Shown: piece by piece, positions 8,624 to 17,651 of the stretch
Numbering within the stretch: the first letter of the stretch is position 1
Layout of the letters: each line of letters starts with the position of its first letter
Origin: Paenibacillus antibioticophila
GTDB taxonomy: Bacteria > Bacillota > Bacilli > Paenibacillales > Paenibacillaceae
Assembly (NCBI RefSeq): GCF_000455265.1
Contig: NZ_HG005140.1
Span: 545,930 to 609,929, forward strand
Reading direction: 5' to 3'
Length of the DNA stretch: 64,000 bases
Made by a program: the position numbers and the translations under genes
The notes under the pieces: model-generated
The model's input: the letters and a program-made list of their open reading frames with translations, nothing else
Databases searched by the model: none
Told to the model about the DNA's origin: nothing

Positions 8624-9538
8624 TTAGGACTGCAAATCCTCAATCGAATTTACATCCTTCATGTACGTTGGTACGGCTAGCCCGGATTTCACATTAATCA
8701 TGTTCGCCCCGAGGTCATCCAGGCTGTCGCCATACTTGTCCCAATAATCTGCATGGGTTACCGGGAGCCAGGCCGCTACTATGGCATCCACATCCCCGTT
8801 GGAGACGCCGATCCACATCGGTCCAATCTCCACCTGCAGGGCTTGTGCCTCATATCCAAGCTTCTCATCAAGCACGTATCGAACCACGTTGGTGCTCGCA
8901 ATTTCGGAATCCCACGCAACATAGCTTAGGGTAATAGGATCTCCATCTACGGGTACCAAGCCATCCGTCCATTCCTGAACCTCGGCTTCATGCTCATCCA
9001 CCCATTTCTTGGCTGCTGCTCCCGGGTCCATGCCCCCCTGAATATTGATCATCACTTCCCCCATGTCCTCAGCTGTCCAGTGGAACCGATCCAAAAACTC
9101 ATAGGCCACAGGGTGATCCTCCTGTAATCCAAGTCTTGCAATCGTACGAATCTCCTCCGGCTCGCCATAGGTCAGTTTGGGGTCTTCTAGATATTTAAGG
9201 TCATAGGTATTAAACATCCAGTGCGGGGACCAAGCCACAATGACAATAGGCTCTTCGTTCTTATACGCTCTATCCAGTTCTGCAGTCATCCCGGCTGCCG
9301 AGCTCTCCAGCAGCGTCCAATCCGACAGCTCGTAATCCTGCATGGCCTGTGCCGTCAGTCTCATGAGTCCCGAGCCTGCATCCGTTCCCGTAATCTTATA
9401 ATCAACCTGCTCTCCGACAGGCTTATTCCCTTCACTCTTAGCATTATTTGCAGTATTTGCATTATTCGCTGAACAGGCTCCTAACAGGAACAATGCAACC
9501 AGACTAGTAAAGATCAACCACTTTCTCGTTTTCTTCAT
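8624..9538 (-). CDS. opuAC: Glycine betaine/compatible-solute binding lipoprotein (OpuAC-type)
   Basis: 304 residues, close to the 293 of B. subtilis OpuAC. A lipoprotein signal (lipobox LLGAC, Cys21) is followed by an Asn/Ala-rich linker and the circularly permuted OpuAC fold. Aromatic residues that form the betaine cage are recognisable in WSPHWMF, YVAWDSEIAS and GPMWIGV. The protein should deliver glycine betaine or related osmolytes to an OpuAA/OpuAB-type ABC transporter. No ATPase or permease partner is adjacent, and the gene is flanked by its own terminator, so it must share a transporter encoded elsewhere or be an orphan receptor. RBS GGGGAG precedes the ATG. Confidence 0.88.
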   Translation of the reverse strand: MKKTRKWLIFTSLVALFLLGACSANNANTANNAKSEGNKPVGEQVDYKITGTDAGSGLMRLTAQAMQDYELSDWTLLESSAAGMTAELDRAYKNEEPIVIVAWSPHWMFNTYDLKYLEDPKLTYGEPEEIRTIARLGLQEDHPVAYEFLDRFHWTAEDMGEVMINIQGGMDPGAAAKKWVDEHEAEVQEWTDGLVPVDGDPITLSYVAWDSEIASTNVVRYVLDEKLGYEAQALQVEIGPMWIGVSNGDVDAIVAAWLPVTHADYWDKYGDSLDDLGANMINVKSGLAVPTYMKDVNSIEDLQS

Positions 9539-9904
9539 GCTGTGTTCTCCCCTTTTGTACGGTTGTTCAGATGCCAGTATTACATTCTGCAGAATTGTAA
9601 AACAACATTTGACGAGACGCGACAGTCGCTTGCCGATACAACAACGCTATGATAGCAAACAATCAAATTGATCACAAATCAAAAACAGCGTTCATAGCGT
9701 ACGTACAGAAAATACTGTATAAATTGTACTCTCATATGCTTGCTAATCCTCTTTTATCCTCTTTTTTTCTGGAAATCTACTTCAAAGATCATCGGCCGAC
9801 ATTTTTTTTATTTTTTTTTTGCTTTGCCTTTGTTAAAACGGTTTCATTTTATGACGGGCGTCTCCAGTCATAACCTAGCTGCCCCTCTGCGACAACCAAT
9901 AAAA
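9539..9904. other. Intergenic region, nothing recognised
   Basis: About 365 bp upstream of opuAC. It must contain the opuAC promoter but I can identify no convincing box. It has T-rich and A-rich tracts and no coding signal; the short open frames here have no RBS and low-complexity translations. Confidence 0.5.
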
Positions 9905-9932
9905 CAAAGAAAGACCACCCTATAAGGTGGCC
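9905..9932 (-). terminator. Terminator after the MetE-like gene
   Basis: GGCCACC and GGTGGTC arms followed by TTTCTTT on the minus strand, 17 bp after the stop. Confidence 0.7.
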
Positions 9933-9948
9933 TCGCTTAATCCAAATA

Positions 9949-11109
9949 TTACTTGCCCCAATACTGCTTGGCAATTCGTTGCCCTTGGTTGATTTTTGCC
10001 CATTGCTCAGCCTCTGTCAGTTCATTGCCGCCATCACAGGAGGCAAAGCCGCATTGATGAGACAGCAGCAGACGATCCTTGTCGATAATACTCGAGGCAT
10101 CATCCAGCAAACGGAGAACACGCTCTTCATCATCCAGCGTATTCGTTTTGGAGGACAGCAGACCCAATACAATTTCCGTTTCCGGCTTGTCCTTGAACAC
10201 CGCCAGCGCTTCTAGCGATCCAGCGCGCTCGTCGTCCCATTCCAGGAAGAATCGGTCATATTTAAGCTGCTTCAGGAATAAATTCGCAATTTTCACATAG
10301 GAGCCGCCGCCCATATTGCGGGAATCATAGTTGCCGCGGCAGTTGTGCGTCCACATTTTCAAGCCCAGGCTATGTCCAAAATCGATGACGGCATTGTTAA
10401 TATCTATAAACTCAGAAGCCAAGGCCTGTACTTCCTCTTGATTGATATTCTCCCCTGTATACGGAGAGTTCGGGTTGTCGTCGGCAAATAGCTCCCACAG
10501 ACAGTCGTCGAATTGCAGGATTTGACCCCCGGCGGCGGCAAATTCCTCCACAAACTCCTTGTAAGCCTTGACAAGACCCGCTTTAAGCTCCTGTCTGTCC
10601 TTGTACACGGCATCCTTGCCGCCGATATTGTCCGACCAGGACAGTTCGCCGAAAATATGCGATGGAGAAGGTACACACAGCTTGGTTTCACGATCACCGG
10701 CAAGCGTTGTAAGCTTCTTGAATATCTCAATGAAATGATGGTTCTTCCCGCTCAATTCACCGGTAATCCGCAGACCGATATCCTTCCGGGTCTCATATTT
10801 CGAGCTGCCGTCCACATCACGGAAAAAGTACCCATGATCAGCAATGTAACGGCTAACCCCTTGAAATCCCCAAACAAAATCAAGATGCCACATGGATTTG
10901 GAATATTCCCCGTCCGTAATGACAGGCAAATCATGCTCAATTTGCTGTTGGACCACGTTCTCAATCGTCTTGGTCTCACACTCTTGATAGCCTTCAAATT
11001 CCTTGTAGAAAGGATAGCTGATATCATCACGATGCTCGATTTGCGTCTTATATTTCAATAGCTCAGCTGGCCGCAGCAAGCTGCCGACGGTCTGGAATTT
11101 TTTACTCAT
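9949..11109 (-). CDS. MetE C-terminal-like methyltransferase (YxjG/YxjH family)
   Basis: 386 residues, half the length of MetE and equivalent to its C-terminal catalytic barrel. Expected zinc ligands and substrate residues are recognisable in WTHNCRGN and in the closing HQCGFASC. B. subtilis YxjG/YxjH are the nearest well-known relatives and are thought to methylate homocysteine or make methionine from a one-carbon donor. The ATG at 11109 has GGGAGG 8 nt upstream; the 20-codon extension to 11169 lacks one. I saw no S-box-like leader in the 90 bp before the upstream terminator, unlike B. subtilis yxjG. Confidence 0.85.
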   Translation of the reverse strand: MSKKFQTVGSLLRPAELLKYKTQIEHRDDISYPFYKEFEGYQECETKTIENVVQQQIEHDLPVITDGEYSKSMWHLDFVWGFQGVSRYIADHGYFFRDVDGSSKYETRKDIGLRITGELSGKNHHFIEIFKKLTTLAGDRETKLCVPSPSHIFGELSWSDNIGGKDAVYKDRQELKAGLVKAYKEFVEEFAAAGGQILQFDDCLWELFADDNPNSPYTGENINQEEVQALASEFIDINNAVIDFGHSLGLKMWTHNCRGNYDSRNMGGGSYVKIANLFLKQLKYDRFFLEWDDERAGSLEALAVFKDKPETEIVLGLLSSKTNTLDDEERVLRLLDDASSIIDKDRLLLSHQCGFASCDGGNELTEAEQWAKINQGQRIAKQYWGK

Positions 11110-11196
11110 CTGGATAGCCTCCCCGATCAATATTATATGTTGTGTAAAATAATAGTCTGATTGTAGCACTGAAGTGAAGGCACCGCATAATACCCA

Positions 11197-11245
11197 AAAG
11201 ACATATCCAGCTATAACCTGAAGCTATAGTTGAATATGTCTTTTA
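11197..11245. terminator. Bidirectional-looking terminator between MetE-like and BaiN-like genes
   Basis: AAAGACATAT and ATATGTCTTT arms with an inner CTATA/TATAG pair. T-run on the plus strand and Ts on the minus strand; best read as ending the BaiN-like gene. Confidence 0.65.
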
Positions 11246-11281
11246 TTAATATTGCTATAGCTCAAGTTGTAATATAATGAT

Positions 11282-12613
11282 CTACCTCTTGCCAGCAATC
11301 CGATCAGCAAGCGCCGTTGCGGCGGTGTAGCCGGAGCTCCAGGCCCATTGCAAATTATAGCCTCCGCAGTCTCCATCCACATCCATGACCTCGCCGGCAA
11401 AATAAAGCCCGGGCACAAGCTTGGATTCCAGCGTTCCTTCCTGGAGGTCTCTCGTATCGATCCCGCCGGCTGTCGTCTGAGCGTTGGGGAAGCCGTTGGT
11501 ATCGGTCACGATAAAATTCCAGCGCTTCATGAGGCCGCACAAGGCCTTCCTGGTTTTCCACGACATATCCTGACACAACAGGTTCTGATCCTCATCCATT
11601 CCCGCCTCTTTCAAAAGAACGGGGATCAGCTTCTTGTTCACGATGCCGATTAGAGAATTCGCTACCGTCCGGTGTCCGAACATTCCCCAATGCGTATCCA
11701 GAAAATCAACGACCTCTTCCTCTGTGCGGTCCGGCATCATATCAAGCGATAAGATCACCCTTTCCCCTTGTCCCAGTTGATACGCCGCCTTCCGGCTTAA
11801 CTGGAGAATCGGCGGGCCAGAGGCACCATAGTTCGTAAACAATACCTCTCCATATTCACTGCGAATGACTTCACCATTTACAAGGATATGTCCCCAGCCC
11901 TCGAATTTCACACCGGATAGCTCCGCCAGATACGGGCTGTCCAGCTTCAATTGAACAATTCCAGGGACAGGATCGATCAAGGTATGTCCGAGACGCTGCG
12001 CCAGTGTATAACCGGAGCCATCCGTTCCTGTCTTCGGAGCGGTAAGGCCGCCTGTGCAAAGGAATAAATAGTCGCTCGTATAGGTGACCTCTCCCTCGTT
12101 CTCTGTCTGGCATTGGATCGTGAATCGCGGATGTCCCTCCGATACGATCACGTCCAGTACCTTAGTCTTGAAGTATATGGGAACATTCCGATCCTCCAGC
12201 GCAATCTGAAAAATATTCAGTACCGACGCAGCCTGCAGCGACATGGGATACATTCGGCCGTTCTCAATGGCGGTCAGCGGAAGGCCGAGTGTGTTGAAGA
12301 AATCAACGGTTTGGCGGACACCGAATTGCCGCAGCACTGGCAGCGGAAATTCGGCTTGATTGCTATGATATTTGCTCGACAAATTAAGCGCTTCGTCGGT
12401 GCCCGTCGCCGTAGATTTGTTCGTAATGTTGCAGCGCCCGTTCCCGGTGGTCAGCACCTTTTTTCCGAGTCGGTCGTTGCCTTCAATGATTGCCGTATCG
12501 ATCCCCAGATCTCGCGCGGTAACGGCGGCCATAAGACCTGAAGCGCCTGCACCGATAATAAGCAGCGTATGGTGCTTGGAAGATTGAGATTTATTCATAG
12601 GTGGTGAATACAT
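11282..12613 (-). CDS. BaiN/HI0933-like flavoprotein, downstream copy
   Basis: 443 residues. An N-terminal FAD dinucleotide-binding motif (LLIIGAGASGLMAAVTARDL) is followed by GRCNITN and the C-terminal GEVMDVDGDCGGYNLQWAWS typical of the HI0933/BaiN family of NAD(P)/FAD-dependent oxidoreductases. The reaction is unknown for most members. This protein and the one encoded at 12631-13959 are clear tandem paralogues with 17 bp between them, so they are probably cotranscribed. The ATG at 12613 is only one base from AAAGGA, and an ATG five codons later is 16 nt away; the start is therefore uncertain. Confidence 0.82.
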   Translation of the reverse strand: MYSPPMNKSQSSKHHTLLIIGAGASGLMAAVTARDLGIDTAIIEGNDRLGKKVLTTGNGRCNITNKSTATGTDEALNLSSKYHSNQAEFPLPVLRQFGVRQTVDFFNTLGLPLTAIENGRMYPMSLQAASVLNIFQIALEDRNVPIYFKTKVLDVIVSEGHPRFTIQCQTENEGEVTYTSDYLFLCTGGLTAPKTGTDGSGYTLAQRLGHTLIDPVPGIVQLKLDSPYLAELSGVKFEGWGHILVNGEVIRSEYGEVLFTNYGASGPPILQLSRKAAYQLGQGERVILSLDMMPDRTEEEVVDFLDTHWGMFGHRTVANSLIGIVNKKLIPVLLKEAGMDEDQNLLCQDMSWKTRKALCGLMKRWNFIVTDTNGFPNAQTTAGGIDTRDLQEGTLESKLVPGLYFAGEVMDVDGDCGGYNLQWAWSSGYTAATALADRIAGKR

Positions 12614-12630
12614 TCCTTTGTTCTATATTT

Positions 12631-13959
12631 TTATCTGAAAATGCGTTTCCCCAGCGCCATCGCGGCCGAATAGCCGGAGCTCCAGGCCCATTGCAGATTG
12701 TAGCCGCCGAAGTCGCCGTCGACATCCATCACCTCGCCGGCCAAATAGAGCCCCGGCACGAGCTTGGATTCCAGCGTATTCGCGTCGAGCTCCTTCGTAG
12801 CAATGCCGCCGGCTGTCGCTTGCGCAAGCTCGAAGCTTTGAGTTTCGGTTACTTTAAACTCCCAGCATTTCAATAGCTTATAAAAAATCTTCTTGGTCTT
12901 CCATGAGAGCTCCTGGCAAAGCAGGTCCGGCTCTTGATCGATCTTCGCTTCCTTCAGCAGGACGGAGGTCAGCTTCTTGTGTAAAAAGCCGGTGAAGGAT
13001 TCCGCGACCGTCCGGTGTGCAAAGGTTGTCCAGTTCGTGTCCAAAAATTCGATGACCTCTTCCTCCGTGCGGTTCGGCATCAGATCAATCTGTACGGTCA
13101 CGGAGTCCCCCTTCGCCAGATGAACGGCTGCCTTCCGGCCGAGCTGTAGAACCGGAGGTCCGGAGAAGCCGTAATCCGTAAAATGGATTTCGCCGGTCTC
13201 GCTGCGGACAATTTTGCCGTTCACGAGAATGTGAGCTCGTCCTTGGAGCTTGATGCCAGATAGCGACTTCTGGTAGGGGTATTTCACCTTCAACTGCACG
13301 ATGGCCGGCACAGGCTTGACCAGGGAGTGTCCCATTTTTTGAGCAAGCGTATACCCTGACCCATCCGTTCCCGCATTCTGGCCGGTAAGGCCGCCCGTAC
13401 ACAGAAACAGATAATCACTGGTATAGACAACCTGTTTCTCTGTCTCGGTTCGGCATGTCATCTTGAAGCGCGGATGATCCGCTGATACGGTGACGTCCAG
13501 CACCTTCCTGTTCAGGTATACCGGAATACTCCGCTCCTCTAGAGCCAGCTCGAAAATATCAACTACCGATGCAGCCTGCATTGACATCGGGTACATAAAG
13601 CCCTCTTTCAAGCTTGTAAGCGGCAGCCCGAGCACATGAAAGAAATCAATCGTCTGACGGATGCCGAATTGCTGCAGCACGGGCCGCGGAAATTCCGGCT
13701 GACTGCCGTAATATTTGCGTGCCAAAGCAACCCCTGCGTCGTCCGTCCCCGTCGTAGTGGAATCGTTTGTAATATTGCAGCGGCCGTCGCCTGTCATGGA
13801 AATCTTCTTGCCTATCCTGTCGTTACCCTCCAATATGGCGGTATCGATACCCAGGTCCCGCGCAGTAACGGCGGCCATGAGTCCTGATGCTCCTGCACCG
13901 ATAATAATCAGCGTGTGATGCACGGAGTCCTGATAATCGTACATAGTTATTCGATGCAT
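12631..13959 (-). CDS. BaiN/HI0933-like flavoprotein, upstream copy
   Basis: 442 residues with the same landmarks as its downstream paralogue: LIIIGAGASGLMAAVTARDL, GRCNITN, and GEVMDVDGDFGGYNLQWAWS at the end. The two differ mainly in the middle and in the active-site-proximal Cys/Phe before GGYNLQW. Start choice is uncertain in the same way (ATG at 13959 next to AAAGG, alternative ATG at 13944). A full family-1 repeat begins 8 bp upstream of the first ATG. Membership is firm; substrate unknown. Confidence 0.82.
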   Translation of the reverse strand: MHRITMYDYQDSVHHTLIIIGAGASGLMAAVTARDLGIDTAILEGNDRIGKKISMTGDGRCNITNDSTTTGTDDAGVALARKYYGSQPEFPRPVLQQFGIRQTIDFFHVLGLPLTSLKEGFMYPMSMQAASVVDIFELALEERSIPVYLNRKVLDVTVSADHPRFKMTCRTETEKQVVYTSDYLFLCTGGLTGQNAGTDGSGYTLAQKMGHSLVKPVPAIVQLKVKYPYQKSLSGIKLQGRAHILVNGKIVRSETGEIHFTDYGFSGPPVLQLGRKAAVHLAKGDSVTVQIDLMPNRTEEEVIEFLDTNWTTFAHRTVAESFTGFLHKKLTSVLLKEAKIDQEPDLLCQELSWKTKKIFYKLLKCWEFKVTETQSFELAQATAGGIATKELDANTLESKLVPGLYLAGEVMDVDGDFGGYNLQWAWSSGYSAAMALGKRIFR

Positions 13960-13967
13960 CCTTTGTC

Positions 13968-14168
13968 TATATAAGTTGAACTACTGAATTTTACGTTCTG
14001 AGGGCAACATGTGAAGTGTTCTTACGATCGCTGTTGTTCGCGGATTTCTCTAATTGAACGAAGATATTATACGGTAGAAATCCACTCACAAAGGCGAACG
14101 CTTACGCTTCTTCAGCACACTTCACACTTATGCCCTTTCTACGTAACTTTTATAGTTCAACTTATATA
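13968..14168. repeat. Family-1 inverted repeat, copy B (MITE-like)
   Basis: 201 bp with ends TATATAAGTTGAACTA and TATAGTTCAACTTATATA, the same interior blocks as copy A, same orientation. The 135 bp beyond it (to 14303) shows nothing else. Confidence 0.78.
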
Positions 14169-14303
14169 ATTGATTTATAAGCAAGTGTGAATTTTCTGAT
14201 AACAATAATGCGCTATTACTAATTATAGCATAAGTGCAAGCCCCGCTTGTTCCTGATCAAGGGCACCTGAACACGCTTCGTTAACAAGTAATACCCCAAA
14301 TAG

Positions 14304-14337
14304 CAAAAAATCCACAACCTCATGCGGTTATGGATTT
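14304..14337 (-). terminator. Terminator after the YdjO-like gene
   Basis: AAATCCATAACC pairs with GGTTGTGGATTT and is followed by Ts on the minus strand. Confidence 0.7.
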
Positions 14338-14380
14338 ACACGACTCTTATAATGTAACGGTTCCCTTTGCTGTGCTTTAT

Positions 14381-14593
14381 TTAGAGCTTCTTCTGATCAG
14401 GGCAAGTATTGGCTAAAATAGGCAGCATTTTCTCGCCTTTTTCCATAAGGGAATTACACTGGCTGCATATCGGCTGAATCAAAAAAACGAAATTGTCTCT
14501 CACCCACCCATTGCACTTCTCATTGGAGCATGACCATATCGTTGTCATTTCCTCCGGAAGATCCATCATCGGTCTTTTTCGTGAATAGTACAA
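14381..14593 (-). CDS. YdjO-type cold-inducible zinc-ribbon-like protein
   Basis: 70 residues. It carries MTTIWSCSNEKCNGWVRDNF and ICSQCNS, giving four cysteines spaced as in the cold-inducible YdjO family, likely a small zinc site. The start is a TTG at 14593 with AGAGGG 7 nt upstream; the longer frame overlaps csp and its terminator and is not coding. It lies downstream of the cold-shock gene, separated only by a hairpin, a pairing that is common in Paenibacillus-type genomes. It is probably produced on partial read-through. Molecular role unknown. Confidence 0.75.
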   Translation of the reverse strand: MYYSRKRPMMDLPEEMTTIWSCSNEKCNGWVRDNFVFLIQPICSQCNSLMEKGEKMLPILANTCPDQKKL

Positions 14594-14630
14594 GCAGCGT
14601 CCCTCTTTCCTATATGGAGTAATGAAGCTT

Positions 14631-14663
14631 AAAAAAAAGACCCCAAACACGATGTTCGGGGCC
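14631..14663 (-). terminator. Attenuator-like terminator between csp and the YdjO-like gene
   Basis: GGCCCC and GGGGTC arms followed by eight Ts on the minus strand, 16 bp after the csp stop. Confidence 0.7.
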
Positions 14664-14678
14664 TTTTTAACGGCAATC

Positions 14679-14879
14679 TTACAGCTTAACAACATTCTCG
14701 GCTTGTGGGCCGCGGTTGCCTTGTACAACGTTAAATTCAACGCGTTGACCTTCGTCCAACGATTTGAAGCCTTCGCCAGTAATCGCGCTGAAGTGCACGA
14801 ATACGTCGTCTCCACCCTCAACCTCGATAAAACCAAAGCCTTTGTCTGCGTTAAACCATTTTACTGTACCTTTTTGCAT
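14679..14879 (-). CDS. csp: Cold-shock protein (CspA family)
   Basis: 66 residues, one complete cold-shock OB fold. The RNP1 motif KGFGFIEV and RNP2 DVFVHFSAI are intact, as is the start [14 protein letters not shown]. It binds single-stranded RNA/DNA as an RNA chaperone. The ATG at 14879 has GGAGGT 7 nt upstream. A long hairpin lies about 50 bp further upstream (see 14926-14985) and may belong to the leader. Confidence 0.95.
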   Translation of the reverse strand: MQKGTVKWFNADKGFGFIEVEGGDDVFVHFSAITGEGFKSLDEGQRVEFNVVQGNRGPQAENVVKL

Positions 14880-14925
14880 GATCATTACCTCCATATTTTC
14901 ATATTTATATGATGTTCAAAATTTC

Positions 14926-14985
14926 AAAAAAAATCACATATTGTACAAGGTTAAAAATCAAAATCATAACCCTCTACAATATGTG
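14926..14985 (-). terminator. Long hairpin between the 653-residue protein gene and csp
   Basis: CACATATTGTA and TACAATATGTG arms (11 bp, perfect) enclose a further GGTT/AACC pair. On the minus strand eight Ts follow, so it can end the upstream gene. If the csp promoter lies before it, the same hairpin would be part of the csp 5' leader. Confidence 0.6.
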
Positions 14986-15088
14986 AGTTCAGATCGAAAT
15001 TCCAACAATCTGATTGTAACACAACCGACACTGAATTACCAGTATTCATTTTTTGTTTTTTCTGGAGCTGCTTGCGATTAGGATATCT

Positions 15089-17050
15089 TTACTTCTCCAA
15101 TTGCAATTTGCCAGGCTCCAAGGACTGCTCCCGGTCAGCGATTTCTTCCAATACTTCCCGCAGACCCAGTATCATTTGATCGGTGCTTGGAGGAGCAATC
15201 CGTTTGCGGGTTCGCACCTCATTCTCGATATAGGGCACCAGTAAGTGATCAGCAAATTCTTGCCTGTCGCTGCTGGCAAACATATCTTTCAGCACAGCCC
15301 CGGTCAGATCTTCTTTGAGGGCATCAATAATACGTTCAGCCTCAGGCTTATTCAGCAAATAATCCTCCGCAAGCTGCAAATACGACTTCTCGATCATCGC
15401 AATCATCTGATTGGCATCGTCTTCAATAAATATACCGAGCAGTGAATCCGAGGCCTTCCCGGCAAGACTTCCTCCTGCGAAGGCTCCGGCCAACCCGCCG
15501 ACGAAGCCGCCAATGGCCGTACCGATAATCGGCACCGCTGAACCGATCGCAGCCCCGGCAGCCGCGCCGCCCACCCATCCGGCCGTTCCGCCTCCTACAG
15601 ATGCTGCTGTATTCGTAATATTTTTAAATAACTGAGCCCCCGAGATTCGCCCTCTAAAAATATTCACGACATCAACAGACGACAACACAACGATAGACAC
15701 ACCCGCAGTAATTGCATTCGACCGTAACAGCTTGGCAGCGCTTTTCATCGCAGCGGCTCCGTATATATTCGTCCCGCTCCGCAGAGCGTTAGCTAGTATA
15801 GCTGAAGCTTTCGGCCCCATCACATTAATCAAGGCTTCAGAGCTGCCAACGAGCAGACTATTCAAACCTGCTTTGGATAATTGGCTGGAGAGCACCGCGG
15901 TGACGAAGGTCGTGCCGCCTACCTTAAGGCCGGAATACGAAGCCTTCTTCAGCGACTCGGTTAAGTCATCCCCATTCAATACGGAGACGGCAAAGGAGAG
16001 GACCGTGCTGATCCCAAGTGCATATGTAGATATAATCGCCCCGTTCACAGCATCATACGTTATCGACTCAACGGTGCCGAACCTCGCAATATTTCTTGCT
16101 TGTTCGTATGTAAAGTGGCCCTTCCGCACAATGTTTCCGGCTTCAGCGGGATCGGTTACACCAGGCACTTCCCCTCTCTTAATCCGGTTCTCCATAGCGG
16201 ATATAGCAGCCTCGTATTTATCTGAAGGCACCTCAATTTGCATCGGGGATCCGTCTGCATTGATATACTTCAGTCTGCCGTTCTCAAAACACTCCTGGAT
16301 ACACTTCGAGCCGCTGTTGCAATACTTCGATTGGATATTGATATCTTTGACGATACGGTCTGCTCCATATTTGGCATTGTCGTCTCCGATGATTTTGGCA
16401 TCCTTGCCTGTCAGCTTATCGAAAAGATGATTTGCCCGTTCTGCCGCAAAACCGTGGCCCCTAGGCGTTCCAAACTTATCTTGTCCGTAAAGCGTACCCG
16501 CATTGCTGATATTTCCGTAGACCGTTCCAGCGGCAAGCTCTCCGAGAGGCTCATGAGCCTGGCCCGGCAATTCGATCTGCTCCAGACGCTTCCGGTCTTC
16601 ATGATCAAACTCCATAATTCCCGACGCAATCTCCAGGAATATCTTAATGTTCCGTTTACTCCACATCGGAGTATCGATATAAAATTCACTGTTGTTCCGG
16701 GTGGTAATCTCCAGCTCAACGGCGGCAGAATCATAATTTAATGCGGTAATGTCGTGATAACAAACCCTGAAATGCTTGCTTCTGTTCTTGGGAGATTTAA
16801 CATATAGCGCCTTGTCTGTAAAAATGATTCCCTCCGCAACATTCTCCCAATCGCCCAGGATGCAGATGACATCAGAACGAGCTTCCTTGATCAAGCCTGA
16901 CTTCATCAATGCGTCCATATATTTAATGCTCCTGGATTGATCATAGGAGAAGCCATGCGTTGGAGACGACCAGGCCCTGGAGGTCAGGAAAAAAGAGCTG
17001 GCCTGATGAATCTCGTAGATTACTTTCTCCAAATACGTCTTAGAATGCAC
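15089..17050 (-). CDS. Large glycine-zipper membrane-associated protein of unknown function
   Basis: 653 residues from the GTG at 17050, which has AAGGAG 9 nt upstream; the TTG at 17122 has no RBS. Residues ~70-165 look like a bacterial PH-like beta domain (AEGIIFTDKALYV, CYHDITALNYD). The middle (GRLKYINADGSPMQIEVPSD, VPGVTDPAEAGNIVRKGHFT) is a conserved-looking globular block with two Cys. Residues ~330-540 are hydrophobic, ending in a glycine zipper GWVGGAAAGAAIGSAVPI. The last 120 residues are charged helices. No signal peptide. The zipper suggests membrane insertion, as in colicin-like or channel-associated proteins, but I cannot name the family. It is a lone gene ending in its own terminator. 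Confidence 0.6.
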   Translation of the reverse strand: MHSKTYLEKVIYEIHQASSFFLTSRAWSSPTHGFSYDQSRSIKYMDALMKSGLIKEARSDVICILGDWENVAEGIIFTDKALYVKSPKNRSKHFRVCYHDITALNYDSAAVELEITTRNNSEFYIDTPMWSKRNIKIFLEIASGIMEFDHEDRKRLEQIELPGQAHEPLGELAAGTVYGNISNAGTLYGQDKFGTPRGHGFAAERANHLFDKLTGKDAKIIGDDNAKYGADRIVKDINIQSKYCNSGSKCIQECFENGRLKYINADGSPMQIEVPSDKYEAAISAMENRIKRGEVPGVTDPAEAGNIVRKGHFTYEQARNIARFGTVESITYDAVNGAIISTYALGISTVLSFAVSVLNGDDLTESLKKASYSGLKVGGTTFVTAVLSSQLSKAGLNSLLVGSSEALINVMGPKASAILANALRSGTNIYGAAAMKSAAKLLRSNAITAGVSIVVLSSVDVVNIFRGRISGAQLFKNITNTAASVGGGTAGWVGGAAAGAAIGSAVPIIGTAIGGFVGGLAGAFAGGSLAGKASDSLLGIFIEDDANQMIAMIEKSYLQLAEDYLLNKPEAERIIDALKEDLTGAVLKDMFASSDRQEFADHLLVPYIENEVRTRKRIAPPSTDQMILGLREVLEEIADREQSLEPGKLQLEK

Positions 17051-17230
17051 TTCATCATTCTCCTTCTGTTCACTATTATTCCAATAGTCCCATAGGATAA
17101 ATCTCCTGTCAAAGCCATTCAATGCCGCCAGTATAACAGGAGTTGATTATTGAAATTTTTATATTAATTCTATATAATTCCGAGTGAACTAAATAAGGCT
17201 TACCTTATCTTATACGAAGGAGATCTATCC

Positions 17231-17608
17231 ATGTGGAAAGAATTTAAGGCTTTTGCACTGAAAGGGAATGTACTTGACCTTGCCGTCGGGGTTATTATCG
17301 GTGCTGCATTCGGAAAAATAGTAACCTCCCTGGTCGAGGATTTAATCATGCCGATTATCGGGTTGATTATTGGAGGCGTCGACCTCAATGGACTTCACTT
17401 CAAATACGGTGAAGCGGTCTTAAATTATGGAACCTTTCTTCAGACGGTCATAGACTTCTTAATCGTTGCGGCTTCCATTTTCCTATTCATTAAATTAATC
17501 TCTAAATTCAAGAAGAAGGAAGAAAATAAGCCGGCCGCGCCGCCTGCCCCTTCCAATGAGGAAGTGCTGCTGGCAGAGATTAGGGATTTGTTGAGGGAAC
17601 AGAAGTAA
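17231..17608 (+). CDS. mscL: Large-conductance mechanosensitive channel
   Basis: 125 residues, standard MscL length. M1 pore helix [20 protein letters not shown], the following [11 protein letters not shown], the M2 helix at about residues 70-92 and the C-terminal helix [14 protein letters not shown] are all present. It forms a homopentamer in the plasma membrane and opens under high tension to release solutes in hypo-osmotic shock. AAGGAG precedes the ATG. Single gene, followed by a repeat element. Confidence 0.95.
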   Translation: MWKEFKAFALKGNVLDLAVGVIIGAAFGKIVTSLVEDLIMPIIGLIIGGVDLNGLHFKYGEAVLNYGTFLQTVIDFLIVAASIFLFIKLISKFKKKEENKPAAPPAPSNEEVLLAEIRDLLREQK

Positions 17609-17651
17609 CGGTTAGAGGATATTCAACATTCTAGAAGTGAAATAATTATGC

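Noticed and set aside
9649..9925. Open frames upstream of opuAC
   Set aside because: Low-complexity Phe/Leu translations without RBS or a recognisable motif.
11110..11196. Possible S-box riboswitch before the MetE-like gene
   Set aside because: The space between the upstream terminator and the start is only ~90 bp and shows none of the S-box helices.
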